A stretch of 48,256 bases of DNA from a virus (IMGVR_UViG_3300031933_000031:1-48256); one strand, 5' to 3'. Shown: positions 23,038 through 31,384, counted from the first letter of the stretch. The notes: generated by a model not told the origin, from the letters alone. Numbers and translations are program-made.

Positions 23038-24971
23038 ATCAACCTATTCAATCGCGTGTCGGACTTGCTGTTACTCAGGCGCTTATCAAGTTGCGACCGT
23101 ATCAACAGGACATGTACGAACAGATACACACACTGTGGGGTTCAGGCGTGCGTAACGTGCTTGCCGTTGGTCCTACAGGTATGGGTAAAACGGTATTACT
23201 ATCCGCTGTGATAATGAACCACAACGGGGCGAGCTGTACCATTGCGCATCGCCAGGAGCTTGTCGGGCAAATATCACTTGCGCTAGCGCGTAACGGTGTA
23301 GAGCATCGTATCATCGGTCCCGACTCGGTTATCCGTCAAGTCGTACAATCTCACATGTCTAAAATCGGCAAGTCGTTTTACAACCCTAACGCAGTCGCAG
23401 CGGTGGCCGGTGTTGATACGATTATGAGTTGGAACGGGTCGGGTGTTGATGGTGATTTATTCACTGAGACACGCGCCGACAAATCTAAATGGTTATACGG
23501 TCCACGCGAAAACGGGAGATGGGGTCAACCCCATCAAGTCGACAAAGCGCCTCACGGTTCGTTACTCGGTAAAAAACCACCTAAAGACCTATCAGACCGT
23601 TTAAGACGTTACGCACCTACGGTTACATTGTGGATAACGGACGAAGCGCATCACCTCGCGGCGGTTGGTGGTAAACGTAACAAATGGATGAAAGCGGTCG
23701 ACTTGTTCGGTCGTGCTAAAGGTTTAGGTGTGACCGCTACACCGTGTCGCGCCGATGGTGCAGGGTTGGGTCGTCATCATGATGGGGTGTTCGACCAAAT
23801 GGTTATCGGTCCAACTATGCGCGACTTAATAAACCAGAAATTCTTAACAGAGTATCGTATCTTTGCGCCACCGTCAGACTTGTCGGGTCGTATGGGTGCT
23901 GTTAAGGTTAGTAAGTCCACAGGTGAGTACAACACCAACGACTTACGCGACGCCGTTGAGGGGTCGGGTCTAATCGTAGCGGACGACAAAACAAAACGTG
24001 TAGTTGGTGACGTGGTTGAAACGTACCTAAGTAAGTTTAAAGGCATGTTATCCGTTGTATTCGTTCCGAGCGTTAAAGCGGCCGAAGAGTTAGAGCGACA
24101 ATTTATTAAATCGGGCGTAGCCGCTAAATCGTTAAACGGCTCAACACCCGACGATATTCGTAACAAATCTATAGACCGTTTTGCTCGTCGTGAGCTCCAG
24201 GTGTTGATAAATGTAGCGCTTTTCGATGAAGGCTTCGATCTTCCAGCGATTGAAGTTGTACAGGACGCTTACCCCACACAGTCTTACGGTTTATTTTGTC
24301 AACGTTTCGGACGTATGTTGCGACTAACGGAAGGTAAAGAGTTTGGTATCTATTCAGACCACGCGGGTAACGTGATGCGCCACGGGCTACCCGACGCTAA
24401 GCGCGAATGGACACTTGACAGACGTGAAAAACGTGGCGCTGGTGGCGATGACGCTACACCGTTACGTACGTGTATGAACGAAGAGTGTTATAGCGTCTAC
24501 GAGAAATACCTTACAGTCTGTCCGTTTTGTGACACACCTATACCGAAACCAGCACCGGCCGACCGTAAAGAGCCTGAACTCGTTGACGGTGACTTGACGG
24601 AGCTTGACGCCGATACGCTCGCACAGATGCGCGGAGAGGTTGCACGTGTGGACATGCCGCTACAAGACGCAATTGCACAGTATCGGATGGAACTCGCAGC
24701 GAAACATACCAAACCGTTACACATCGCTGCACACTCGCGTCGATTCGCTGCGAAACTTGAAGCACAACAACAAGCGCTTGAAGCACTGCGCGAAATCTTA
24801 GCGGTTTGGGCGGGTCATCATCGTGCGGCGGGTCGTTCAGATAGTGAGATATTTAGACGTTTTTATCTGCGTTACGGTGTGGACTGGTTAAGCGCCCAGG
24901 CACTCGGGTCGAGTGAGTCGTTAGCGTTAAGTGAACGTGTCGCGCTTGACATTGGTAATTTGAGTGCGTAA
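23034..24971 (+). CDS. SF2 DNA helicase
   Basis: A 645-residue protein. Walker A 'VGPTGMGKT' (45-53), Walker B DEAH (203-206), motif III 'TAT' (234-236), 'ALFDEGFDLPAI' (395-406) and motif VI 'QRFGRMLR' (423-430) show a RecA-like pair of the UvsW/RAD25/type III restriction-like class. About 70 residues are inserted between motif Ib and DEAH (around 118-190), more than usual. A four-Cys zinc finger (C480, C485, C497, C500) follows the core. The C-terminal 140 residues are helical and may bind the fork. Likely role: replication restart or origin remodelling. Confidence 0.85.
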   Translation: MNQPIQSRVGLAVTQALIKLRPYQQDMYEQIHTLWGSGVRNVLAVGPTGMGKTVLLSAVIMNHNGASCTIAHRQELVGQISLALARNGVEHRIIGPDSVIRQVVQSHMSKIGKSFYNPNAVAAVAGVDTIMSWNGSGVDGDLFTETRADKSKWLYGPRENGRWGQPHQVDKAPHGSLLGKKPPKDLSDRLRRYAPTVTLWITDEAHHLAAVGGKRNKWMKAVDLFGRAKGLGVTATPCRADGAGLGRHHDGVFDQMVIGPTMRDLINQKFLTEYRIFAPPSDLSGRMGAVKVSKSTGEYNTNDLRDAVEGSGLIVADDKTKRVVGDVVETYLSKFKGMLSVVFVPSVKAAEELERQFIKSGVAAKSLNGSTPDDIRNKSIDRFARRELQVLINVALFDEGFDLPAIEVVQDAYPTQSYGLFCQRFGRMLRLTEGKEFGIYSDHAGNVMRHGLPDAKREWTLDRREKRGAGGDDATPLRTCMNEECYSVYEKYLTVCPFCDTPIPKPAPADRKEPELVDGDLTELDADTLAQMRGEVARVDMPLQDAIAQYRMELAAKHTKPLHIAAHSRRFAAKLEAQQQALEALREILAVWAGHHRAAGRSDSEIFRRFYLRYGVDWLSAQALGSSESLALSERVALDIGNLSA

Positions 24972-25009
24972 AGTGACCACGGTGTCATAAATGATAAGGT
25001 GATGACGAA

Positions 25010-25282
25010 ATGAAACTAACAAGAAAAGAAGTTGAGTGGTTTGAGGGTCTACAGAGTTATTTAGATACAGCACCGACAAGTATTAGAAATAAATCCAGAT
25101 TGAAAAAACTTAGTTCGTTCACTATAGGTGATGACGATGTGACTGTTTATGATGAAGAAAAATGTCGAGAATATGAGAACATTCAAAGAGAGGCACCAGA
25201 TAAAGGAGCTTGTGTGTATTATAGCGAATCAGAACTTTTCAGTCTTAAATTCCCTTTTGATATTGAAAGTACGGCGGGTTAA
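25010..25282 (+). CDS. Hypothetical 90-residue protein
   Basis: AAGGTGATGACGAA leader before the ATG. Helical N-terminus (TRKEVEWFEGLQSYLDTAPTSIRNKSRLKKL) then strands (FTIGDDDVTVYDEEK). Arg codons and AT content differ from the helicase gene, being more AT-rich. No family recognised. Confidence 0.5.
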   Translation: MKLTRKEVEWFEGLQSYLDTAPTSIRNKSRLKKLSSFTIGDDDVTVYDEEKCREYENIQREAPDKGACVYYSESELFSLKFPFDIESTAG

Positions 25283-25285
25283 CGA

Positions 25286-25762
25286 ATGATACACCTTAAC
25301 GAATGGGCGAAGCGTCACGGCGTAACGCCCGAAGCGCTCGAAGATTTGCAACAGTTATTCACGCAGCCGACGGACGTACCTCACTCTATGACCGGTGCGA
25401 GCGAAGCGGCTGTGTTGAACGCTGTACGTCTTGAGGCTAGTAACGTGGGGGCGCGAGTCTGGCGCAACAATGTGGGGGCGTGTGAAGATAAGCGGGGGCG
25501 TTTAATACGTTACGGTTTGGCGAATGACTCAGCGGCGATGAATAAAGCGATTAAGTCTGCAGACTTGATTGGAATACGTCCCGTACTTATCACACCTAAC
25601 ATGGTTGGTTGTACTATTGGTCAGTTTGTCGCGCGTGAAGTTAAACGCACCGATTGGAAATATACAAGCACTGAGCGCGAAAATGCACAGTTGCGGTTTT
25701 TAGAACTTATCGTGTCGCTTGGTGGCGATGCGTGTTTTTGTAATGATGTGGGGTCACTATGA
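25286..25762 (+). CDS. VRR-NUC domain nuclease
   Basis: A 158-residue protein. 'SEAAVLNAVRLEASNVGARVWRNNVGA' gives the leading Glu and Arg-rich turn. 'SADLIGIRPVLIT...GQFVAREVKRTDWKYTSTERENAQLRFLELIVSLGGDACF' gives D, E-x-K and the Gln-containing helix of the PD-(D/E)XK VRR-NUC fold. In phages such standalone domains act as structure-specific nucleases in replication/recombination. It overlaps the next gene by 4 bases. Confidence 0.8.
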   Translation: MIHLNEWAKRHGVTPEALEDLQQLFTQPTDVPHSMTGASEAAVLNAVRLEASNVGARVWRNNVGACEDKRGRLIRYGLANDSAAMNKAIKSADLIGIRPVLITPNMVGCTIGQFVAREVKRTDWKYTSTERENAQLRFLELIVSLGGDACFCNDVGSL

Positions 25763-25941
25763 CCCCCATAACGCTTCAACTGTGGCACAACTCAGCGTCG
25801 CAACCACTAACCGACCCCGTAGAGTTACCCGAAGACCCAAGCGATTTGTTTGGTGAGTGTGACATCACTGCGGGGTCGATGCGTATGTGGGTTTTACCAG
25901 ACAGTGAAGTGCGTGTCGTAATATTTAAAGAGGGTGAGTAA
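25759..25941 (+). CDS. Hypothetical 60-residue acidic protein
   Basis: Starts in the stop of the nuclease gene (ATGA) and ends adjacent to the next ATG. Beta-like pattern (ITLQLWHNSASQPLTDPVELPEDPSDLFGECDI). No family recognised. Confidence 0.5.
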   Translation: MTPITLQLWHNSASQPLTDPVELPEDPSDLFGECDITAGSMRMWVLPDSEVRVVIFKEGE

Positions 25942-26700
25942 ATGGCGTTCAGAAAAGATTTAATGATACCTAAGACAGTTGAAGAATTAATAAAAGACCG
26001 TGATGAGATTATTCTAACGTTAACACACATGGATAAACTCAAACAGCAAGCTGAGGAACAATGTAAAAGCGTTGGTACCTATATTTTTCCGGTACATCAA
26101 TTTAGAGGTTATCACGGGATAGAAGTCCTTAAAAAAGACGTTGACCGAAGAATGTGGCGTCAAACAATCGAGCTAACTGGGTTTAATAAATACATGGATA
26201 AAAAGGCGCGTCAAGAGTTTAGCGACTCACTAGAGAAAAACCCGCCGGCGTTTACCGTTGATAACGTGAGAAGCACACTTTTAAGTAGCTACCAACAAGC
26301 CGAAACGTTCATGAATCGGGGTATAGTTGAGTTATTTAGAAACCTTGGCGCAAACTATAAAACCAATGACGCTTTTAAAATTGGTAAAAAGATAATACTT
26401 CGCAACTGGTTTACTGTTTTCTGCGGTAGCCTATCTGTTAATTACAACCAAGAACCAGAAATGAATGACCTTGACCGTGTCGTTAGGACGCTGGACGGTG
26501 TGGAATTTAAAGAGCATTTATTTAGTCAGTCAATGCGCAAGGTGATCAACTCCATGGAGTACGAGGACGATTACTTTAAAATAAAGGCGTTTAAGAATGG
26601 TAACGCTCATTTGTGGTTAAAACGTGAAGACTTAACCGACAAGATAAACGATATTATCGCGGCTTGGTATGGTGACGGTAAGTTAGCGTCTAATAAATAG
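25942..26700 (+). CDS. DUF4942 protein
   Basis: A 252-residue protein. 'VDRRMWRQTIELTGFNKYMDKKARQEFSDSLEKNPPAFTVDNVRSTLLSSYQQAETFMNRGIVELFRNLGANYKTNDAFKIGKKIIL' is the DUF4942 signature (R-x-W, L/YMD, G-V-x2-F-R-x-L...YKTN). Many DUF4942 proteins are linked to methyltransferases or plasmid/phage DNA metabolism; the molecular role is unknown. N-terminal coiled-coil-like helix. RBS GAGGGTGAG immediately before the ATG. Confidence 0.7.
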   Translation: MAFRKDLMIPKTVEELIKDRDEIILTLTHMDKLKQQAEEQCKSVGTYIFPVHQFRGYHGIEVLKKDVDRRMWRQTIELTGFNKYMDKKARQEFSDSLEKNPPAFTVDNVRSTLLSSYQQAETFMNRGIVELFRNLGANYKTNDAFKIGKKIILRNWFTVFCGSLSVNYNQEPEMNDLDRVVRTLDGVEFKEHLFSQSMRKVINSMEYEDDYFKIKAFKNGNAHLWLKREDLTDKINDIIAAWYGDGKLASNK

Positions 26701-26729
26701 TTGACAAGTCCGTCACGCGCGCTTATATT
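26701..26729 (+). promoter_or_regulatory. Promoter of the TetR-like gene with TGAC-N6-GTCA operator
   Basis: TTGACA (26701-26706), 17 bases, TATATT (26724-26729). TGAC-aagtcc-GTCA (26702-26715) overlaps the -35 box. The start of the TetR-like gene is 35 bases downstream after a leader resembling those at other early promoters (AGTCATTAATTTAAAGAGAG). Autoregulation is a natural inference. Confidence 0.75.
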
Positions 26730-26763
26730 GACCATCTAGTCATTAATTTAAAGAGAGAATAAC

Positions 26764-27105
26764 ATGTCAGACCGTAGAACAAGAATGAAACCAGAAGCAC
26801 GTCGCGAGCATATTTTAGGTGTTGCGATGGATATCGCTATTAAACAGGGTTACGACGCTGTAACGCGTGAACGTATCGCCGAGCAGGGTGGTATTTCCAC
26901 GGGTTTGGTTAGTAAAGTGTTTAACACCATGAACCAGTTACACCGTGCAGTTATGCGAGCAGCGATACACCGCGCCGAGTTACCTATCATCGCTCACGGT
27001 ATCGCTTCGGGTTGTCGTATCGCTCACGGTGCTGATGATGCGTTAAAACGTAAAGCGATGGATTGGTTGATCAGCAACGGTATCAGCGACGAATACGGGG
27101 AGTAG
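26764..27105 (+). CDS. TetR-like transcriptional regulator (short)
   Basis: A 113-residue protein. 'RREHILGVAMDIAIKQGYDAVTRERIAEQGGISTGLVSKVFNTMNQLHRAVMRAA' (about residues 14-68) is a TetR N-terminal helix-turn-helix: I-L-x2-A-x3-A...G...T...I-A...G-I-S-x-G-x-V...F. The C-terminal ligand domain is reduced to about 45 residues, so it may lack ligand response and dimerise differently. It sits immediately upstream of the primase gene and downstream of a palindromic operator found at many early promoters here. Confidence 0.7.
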   Translation: MSDRRTRMKPEARREHILGVAMDIAIKQGYDAVTRERIAEQGGISTGLVSKVFNTMNQLHRAVMRAAIHRAELPIIAHGIASGCRIAHGADDALKRKAMDWLISNGISDEYGE

Positions 27106-27108
27106 TAT

Positions 27109-29496
27109 ATGCAACAACTCCCACAATCATTTAATGCGTTACGGGCCTACGCACAATTCGTATTGTGGAAAGCCGTGGCGAGTAAGTCACGACCTGGTAA
27201 ATTCGACAAGTTCCCTTGCGACATTACCGGTAACGTGACGGACGCTCACAACCCTAACGTGTGGTTAGACCCTGACACAGCTATCAGTAGCGCTCAGCTA
27301 CTTGGTGATAATTACGGTGTTGGGTTTGTATTCACATCGAACGACCCTTTTTACTGTGTAGATGTTGACGGCGCTTACGATGGTCAGTGGTCGCCACTCG
27401 CTACGCAGCTATGCACCGAGTTAAGTGGTGCAGCTGTTGAGATTTCACACAGTGGTACAGGTTTACACATTATAGGGTCGTACCAAGGTGCTGAGCCTGA
27501 GCATAAGTGTAAGAACATCGCGCTAGGTATCGAGCTTTACACCTCTGAACGTTTCATCGCGTTGACAGGTAACGGTGTAAGTGGTGACGCTTCACACGTG
27601 ACTGACGGGTTATCGTCGGTTGTTACACAGTATTTCGCTGGTAAAGACCCCGAGCACGTTACAGGCGAATGGTCAACGACACACGTTGAAGACTCTAACC
27701 CGCCTAAAGACGACGCGGACTTAATCGAGAAAGCACTCGCGTCGAAACCTAAAGAAGTGGCTGTGATGTTCGGTGCTGAACCGACTAAAGTGTCGTTCAA
27801 AGACTTGTGGACTGGTAACGCCTCCGTGTTATCACGTGGCTACCCGCACGACACGCTTGAGGGTGAGTACGACCGTTCGAGTGCTGATGCTGCACTTGCT
27901 CAGCACTTAGCATTCTGGACGGGTGGTAACTGTGAGCGTATCGAGTCGTTAATGCGTAAGTCCGCACTCGTGCGTGACAAATGGGATTACCACAAGTCGT
28001 ACATGCAACGCACTATTACAAACGCTGTAGCGCGCCAAGGTAGCTTTTACGCGGTGGGTTTATCCACAACGGAAGTCACAGAAGTTACAACTGTGCTTGA
28101 ACCTGTCATGCGTGACGGTTATCAGTTACTAGCGGCCGACAAGCAAGTCGAGCTGTTCAAAGGCTGTGTGTATATTGCCGAGGTTAACCGTATCTTTTGT
28201 GCCAACGGTGCGTTACTTAAACCTGAACAGTTTAACGCTATGTACGGTGGTTACAATTTCGCAGCGGGTGAGGACGGTGAGAAGACGACTAAGAAAGCAT
28301 GGGAAGCGTTCACCGAGTCTCAAATAATGCATTTTCCTAAAGCTGATTCGATGACGTTCCGCCCTGATATAGAGCAAGGCGCTATCGTTGAAATTGACGG
28401 ATGGCGCTACGTTAATACGTACGTGCCCATCGATATTCACACGGTGTCGGGTGACATCAAACCGTTTATAACTCACTTGTCGAAAGTGTTACCTGATGAG
28501 CGCGACCAAACGATACTGCTTAGTTACATGGCAGCATGTGTTCAGTATAAAGGGTATAAAATCCAATGGGCACCACTATTACAAGGTGTGGTTGGTAATG
28601 GTAAGACACTTTTCACTCGTTGCGTAGCTTACGCCATCGGTGAGCGTTATACACACATGCCACCAGCTTTAGAGATTAGTGAGAAGTTTAACGCGTGGTT
28701 ATTTAATACGTTGTTCATCGGCGTTGAAGATATTTACGTACCGTCTAATAAACTTGAAATGATTGAAACGCTTAAACCTATGATCACAAATAAGCGACTG
28801 GCTAAACGTGCGATGAATACTGACCAAGCGATGCACAATATTTGTTGTAATTTTATGTTCAACTCGAACCATAAAGACGGTATCAAGGACGCAACGAAGG
28901 ATCGCCGCTACTGTGTGTTTTATTCAGCACAACAAGAAAAAATCGACCTCATACGCGACGGTATGGACGGTAAATACTTCTCGGAGATCTACAACTGGTT
29001 GGACAACGAAGACGGTTACGCTAAGGTGTCACACTTCCTTAACGAATACGCGATACCTAATGAGTTTAACCCAACGATGAGTTGTCAGACTGCGCCGGAT
29101 ACGTCAAGCACCGCTGAAGCTGCTTCGATTGGTATGGGTCGTATAGAACAAGAAGTGCTTGAAGCGATTGAAGAAGACCGTCCGGGTTTTGCTGGTGGTT
29201 GGATTAGTAGCTTTGCGTTCTCTAAATTACTTAAAGATATTCGTAAGGACAATATGTTACCACCTGGTAAACATCGCGAGTTGTTACGCTCGATTGGTTA
29301 CGACTACCACCCAGCGTTACATAATGGCCGCGCTAATAACGTTATACCGTGTGAAGGTGGTAAACCGCGTATTTATATTCGTGCTGGTCATATTCACAGT
29401 AACTTAACGAGTGGTGCGGAGGTTGCGCGATGTTACGCAGCGGCGCAAGGTGATTTATTAGCTCAAACAGTTGACACATCCGTCACTAACGGTTAA
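27109..29496 (+). CDS. Primase-helicase (NrS-1 polymerase-like, DUF5906 helicase)
   Basis: A 795-residue protein. The N-terminal part has the prim-pol pattern of NrS-1-like enzymes: 'FVLWKAVASKSRPGKFDKFPCD', 'GVGFVFTSNDPFYCVDVDGAYD' with acidic pairs, 'EISHSGTGLHIIG' and 'GIELYTSERFIALTGN'. The C-terminal half is a superfamily 3-like helicase with Walker A 'LLQGVVGNGKTLFTR' (about residues 487-501), 'TLFIGVEDIYV' as Walker B region and 'KDRRYCVFYSA' as sensor. It would prime and unwind at the fork for the family B polymerase. Confidence 0.8.
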   Translation: MQQLPQSFNALRAYAQFVLWKAVASKSRPGKFDKFPCDITGNVTDAHNPNVWLDPDTAISSAQLLGDNYGVGFVFTSNDPFYCVDVDGAYDGQWSPLATQLCTELSGAAVEISHSGTGLHIIGSYQGAEPEHKCKNIALGIELYTSERFIALTGNGVSGDASHVTDGLSSVVTQYFAGKDPEHVTGEWSTTHVEDSNPPKDDADLIEKALASKPKEVAVMFGAEPTKVSFKDLWTGNASVLSRGYPHDTLEGEYDRSSADAALAQHLAFWTGGNCERIESLMRKSALVRDKWDYHKSYMQRTITNAVARQGSFYAVGLSTTEVTEVTTVLEPVMRDGYQLLAADKQVELFKGCVYIAEVNRIFCANGALLKPEQFNAMYGGYNFAAGEDGEKTTKKAWEAFTESQIMHFPKADSMTFRPDIEQGAIVEIDGWRYVNTYVPIDIHTVSGDIKPFITHLSKVLPDERDQTILLSYMAACVQYKGYKIQWAPLLQGVVGNGKTLFTRCVAYAIGERYTHMPPALEISEKFNAWLFNTLFIGVEDIYVPSNKLEMIETLKPMITNKRLAKRAMNTDQAMHNICCNFMFNSNHKDGIKDATKDRRYCVFYSAQQEKIDLIRDGMDGKYFSEIYNWLDNEDGYAKVSHFLNEYAIPNEFNPTMSCQTAPDTSSTAEAASIGMGRIEQEVLEAIEEDRPGFAGGWISSFAFSKLLKDIRKDNMLPPGKHRELLRSIGYDYHPALHNGRANNVIPCEGGKPRIYIRAGHIHSNLTSGAEVARCYAAAQGDLLAQTVDTSVTNG

Positions 29497-29499
29497 AGT
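29471..29499 (+). promoter_or_regulatory. Early-type promoter with operator inside the 3' end of the primase gene
   Basis: TTGACA (29471-29476), 17 bases, TAAAGT (29494-29499); TGAC-acatcc-GTCA (29472-29485) overlaps the -35 box. It would start the transcript of the small-gene/lysis operon at 29550. Confidence 0.65.
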
Positions 29500-29507
29500 G
29501 TAAAAAA

Positions 29508-29526
29508 GCGTCACATTCCGTGGCGC
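29508..29526 (+). promoter_or_regulatory. Conserved 5'-leader hairpin, copy 3
   Basis: GCGTCACATTCCGTGGCGC just downstream of the promoter at 29471-29499, so it would be at the very 5' end of the mRNA, followed by TAATTAATAGAGAG. Same element as at 14758 and 19176. Confidence 0.6.
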
Positions 29527-29549
29527 TAATTAATAGAGAGTGAGTAGGT

Positions 29550-30017
29550 ATGAAAGTACAGCTTAAAAACTTAGGACCGTATAACTCTTACACGTTCTTA
29601 GATAATGTGAATTTTAATTACAATATAATTTTCGACGTGATCAGGAAAGGTGAAGGTTATGTTCAGATACTAGCTGAACATTTACAATCGGCTGGCGCTA
29701 AACCAACTCTAGCCTATGAGTGGTCTTTCTCAGACGATGAATACATTGTTATTGAGGTGGACGACACGCCATGTGACATCATCAATAAATGTTGTAATCA
29801 ATTCGGGGAGCGTGACGAGATTCAAGCGATTATCGACAAACTACGTGCGGACGTTGAGCAGCGTGACGAGCGTATTAAGACGCTTGAAGGTGCCGTTGAA
29901 GAAATGGAAGATGAAATGACCGAAGCCGTTTTCATCCTTCAGTCTAATTCGGAGACTAGAATCAACGACGCTCTAGTCACACTTAACGCGCCGTATCGCG
30001 AGGTTAGTAATGAATAA
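29550..30017 (+). CDS. Hypothetical 155-residue protein with coiled coil
   Basis: Residues 1-80 are a mixed domain (PYNSYTFLDNVNFNYNIIF...AYEWSFSDDEYIVIEVDD). Residues 92-130 form a charged heptad-like helix (RDEIQAIIDKLRADVEQR then DERIKTLEGAVEEMEDEM). First gene of the operon running to the endolysin. GAGTGAGTAGGT precedes the ATG. No family recognised. Confidence 0.6.
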   Translation: MKVQLKNLGPYNSYTFLDNVNFNYNIIFDVIRKGEGYVQILAEHLQSAGAKPTLAYEWSFSDDEYIVIEVDDTPCDIINKCCNQFGERDEIQAIIDKLRADVEQRDERIKTLEGAVEEMEDEMTEAVFILQSNSETRINDALVTLNAPYREVSNE

Positions 30018-30183
30018 CTGTAAAGCGATTCGCTGTAACGACGAGATGCACTGCGGGTGGTGTGGACTTCAATGGGATGTATCGGACGACGACCGCCCTG
30101 AGTGTAAGAAACCCACCGACGTGTTACGCGCTAGACATAACTTAACGAAACAGGAGAAACAACCGTGCAAGCTGTTCAAATAA
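30010..30183 (+). CDS. 57-residue cysteine-rich (zinc-finger-like) protein
   Basis: Frame from ATG at 30010, overlapping the previous stop by 8 bases, to TAA at 30181-30183. Cysteines occur as C-x4-C...C-x2-C...C (residues 4, 9, 15, 18, 32) with Trp/Gly between (MHCGWCGLQWD), typical of a small zinc ribbon. The tail is Lys/Arg-rich. The downstream gene begins inside it. No family recognised. Confidence 0.5.
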   Translation: MNNCKAIRCNDEMHCGWCGLQWDVSDDDRPECKKPTDVLRARHNLTKQEKQPCKLFK

Positions 30184-30377
30184 GAGTGTTTGAAGAAGGT
30201 TACTACCCTTTCAGAAGTGAGACACTACCTTTTGTGATCGATGCTAAACTAGACCGTGACGGTGATGTTTATGTTAGTGGTTTAGAGTTGCATAAGGTAG
30301 AGCCTGAATATTTCGCTAATGACGATTTTCAGTATTTCTTCTATCGTGACTGTCACTTTTTCGAGGTGGTATCGTGA
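30165..30377 (+). CDS. Hypothetical 70-residue protein
   Basis: GTG start with AGGAG 9 bases upstream, within the 3' end of the Cys-rich gene. Beta-like pattern (LPFVIDAKLDRDGDVYVSGLELHKVEPEYF) that loosely resembles the N-terminal parts of the proteins at 30658 and 14330, so a family of small paralogues is possible. Confidence 0.55.
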   Translation: MQAVQIRVFEEGYYPFRSETLPFVIDAKLDRDGDVYVSGLELHKVEPEYFANDDFQYFFYRDCHFFEVVS

Positions 30378-30661
30378 GCTATCTTTCCGAAGTCTTAACA
30401 GCTATACCGGTTAACACCGAATTTAAAGTGTGTGCGACTCTCGTAGAAATCGACAAAGCGTGGCAGTGTTGCGAGCGCTTCGGGTCTCACGCTATTAAAA
30501 TTCGTCAGGGTTGTGTTGCTGATGAGTTTATCGTTCGTATAATCCCACATCATGACGAGATTGTCGACGACGGTTATAGTGGTGACGTAGTTCAAGCGGC
30601 TGTTTCACTCGCTGGTATATGTGCAGTTTTCTACGTGTTTATAGGGTGGTATTTCTCATGA
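30374..30661 (+). CDS. Hypothetical 95-residue protein with C-terminal membrane segment
   Basis: GTG start overlapping the previous stop (GTGA). The soluble part has Cys/His (CCERFGSHAIK) and ends in a hydrophobic segment (VVQAAVSLAGICAVFYVFIGWYF), suggesting tail anchoring in the inner membrane. It overlaps the next gene by 4 bases. It lies upstream of the endolysin; a lysis-related role is possible only by position. Confidence 0.5.
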   Translation: MSYLSEVLTAIPVNTEFKVCATLVEIDKAWQCCERFGSHAIKIRQGCVADEFIVRIIPHHDEIVDDGYSGDVVQAAVSLAGICAVFYVFIGWYFS

Positions 30662-30879
30662 AAATTAAGTTACTAAACGATGGTGGTTGGGATTTTCTCG
30701 ACTTTGTTAAATTCCCTGTCGAGGTTGAAGGTGTTATTGAACATGAATGTGGTATGGGTGACGTTGCTACTATAACAAGTGCTGAGTTGAAACGTATTGG
30801 AGCTACTTTAAATTGGCGAATTTCTGATAATAATGTGTGGTGGTTCCGACTAGGTTCAGAATGTGAGGTGTTATCATGA
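30658..30879 (+). CDS. Hypothetical 73-residue protein
   Basis: Starts in the stop of the preceding gene. Pattern 'FVKFPVEVEGVIEHECGMGDVATITSAELKRIGATLNW' resembles the first half of the protein at 14330-14734 (LPVGSIVKATYKGGCWYVDHDELKRVG), pointing to a shared small beta domain. Function unknown. Confidence 0.55.
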   Translation: MKIKLLNDGGWDFLDFVKFPVEVEGVIEHECGMGDVATITSAELKRIGATLNWRISDNNVWWFRLGSECEVLS

Positions 30880-31337
30880 AATACGAAACGTTTAGGAAGC
30901 AAGTAATTGACGTACTTATCGAAATGGGGCAAGTGCGTAAAGGTATGTTCAAACCTGAAGCCGTTGAGCTTATCTGTATGATATGTGCGCATGAGTCGTT
31001 GGGCGGTGTGTTACGTGTGCAGATGGGTGGTGGTCCGGCTCGTGGCGTGTTACAGATTGAACCCGATACACACGATAGTATATGGGATAACAGCGATACA
31101 ATTGCACAGACGTCGAGTGCGTTGGGTATTACTCGCGACTGGTCACACGTTGAAGATGGCGACCGCTATTCGATATTCTTAGCGCGTCATCTTATCGCTA
31201 TGGACCCTCATCCGATACCCGACGATGTGTTAGGTATGGGTGCGTACGCTAAGCGCGTGTGGAATACCGAAGCGGGTAAAGCAACCGCTGCGCGTTACGT
31301 GTCCGATTGGATAGCCTGGCAAGCGGGGGAATTGTGA
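30876..31337 (+). CDS. Lysozyme/transglycosylase-like endolysin
   Basis: A 153-residue protein. The lysozyme-fold pattern is visible: a helix ending in the catalytic Glu (ICMICAHES, E40), the Gly-rich beta hairpin 'GGGPARGVLQIEPDTHD' and following helices with 'YSIFLARHLI' and 'AYAKRVWNTEAGKATAARYVSDW'. No signal peptide or SAR helix, so it would need a holin. A three-helix holin gene follows. It would cut peptidoglycan glycan strands in lysis. The start overlaps the previous stop. Confidence 0.65.
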   Translation: MKYETFRKQVIDVLIEMGQVRKGMFKPEAVELICMICAHESLGGVLRVQMGGGPARGVLQIEPDTHDSIWDNSDTIAQTSSALGITRDWSHVEDGDRYSIFLARHLIAMDPHPIPDDVLGMGAYAKRVWNTEAGKATAARYVSDWIAWQAGEL

Positions 31338-31347
31338 TACCCGAACA

Positions 31348-31360
31348 CCATGTTATACTG
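31348..31360 (+). promoter_or_regulatory. Putative late promoter -10 motif before holin gene
   Basis: GTTATACTGT with TATACT at 31354-31359. The predicted transcript start falls inside the left arm of the terminator that follows, so a new transcript would not form the terminator stem while readthrough transcripts would. Confidence 0.45.
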
Positions 31361-31361
31361 T

Positions 31362-31384
31362 AACCCGCCTTGTGCGGGTTTTTT
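31362..31384 (+). terminator. Intrinsic terminator after endolysin
   Basis: AACCCGC (31362-31368), loop CTTGT, GCGGGTT (31374-31380), then TTTT. It separates the endolysin operon from the holin gene. Confidence 0.8.

Noticed and set aside
23777-24166. Minus-strand frame within the helicase gene
   Set aside because: Shadow of a gene with intact helicase motifs; no promoter or ribosome site.
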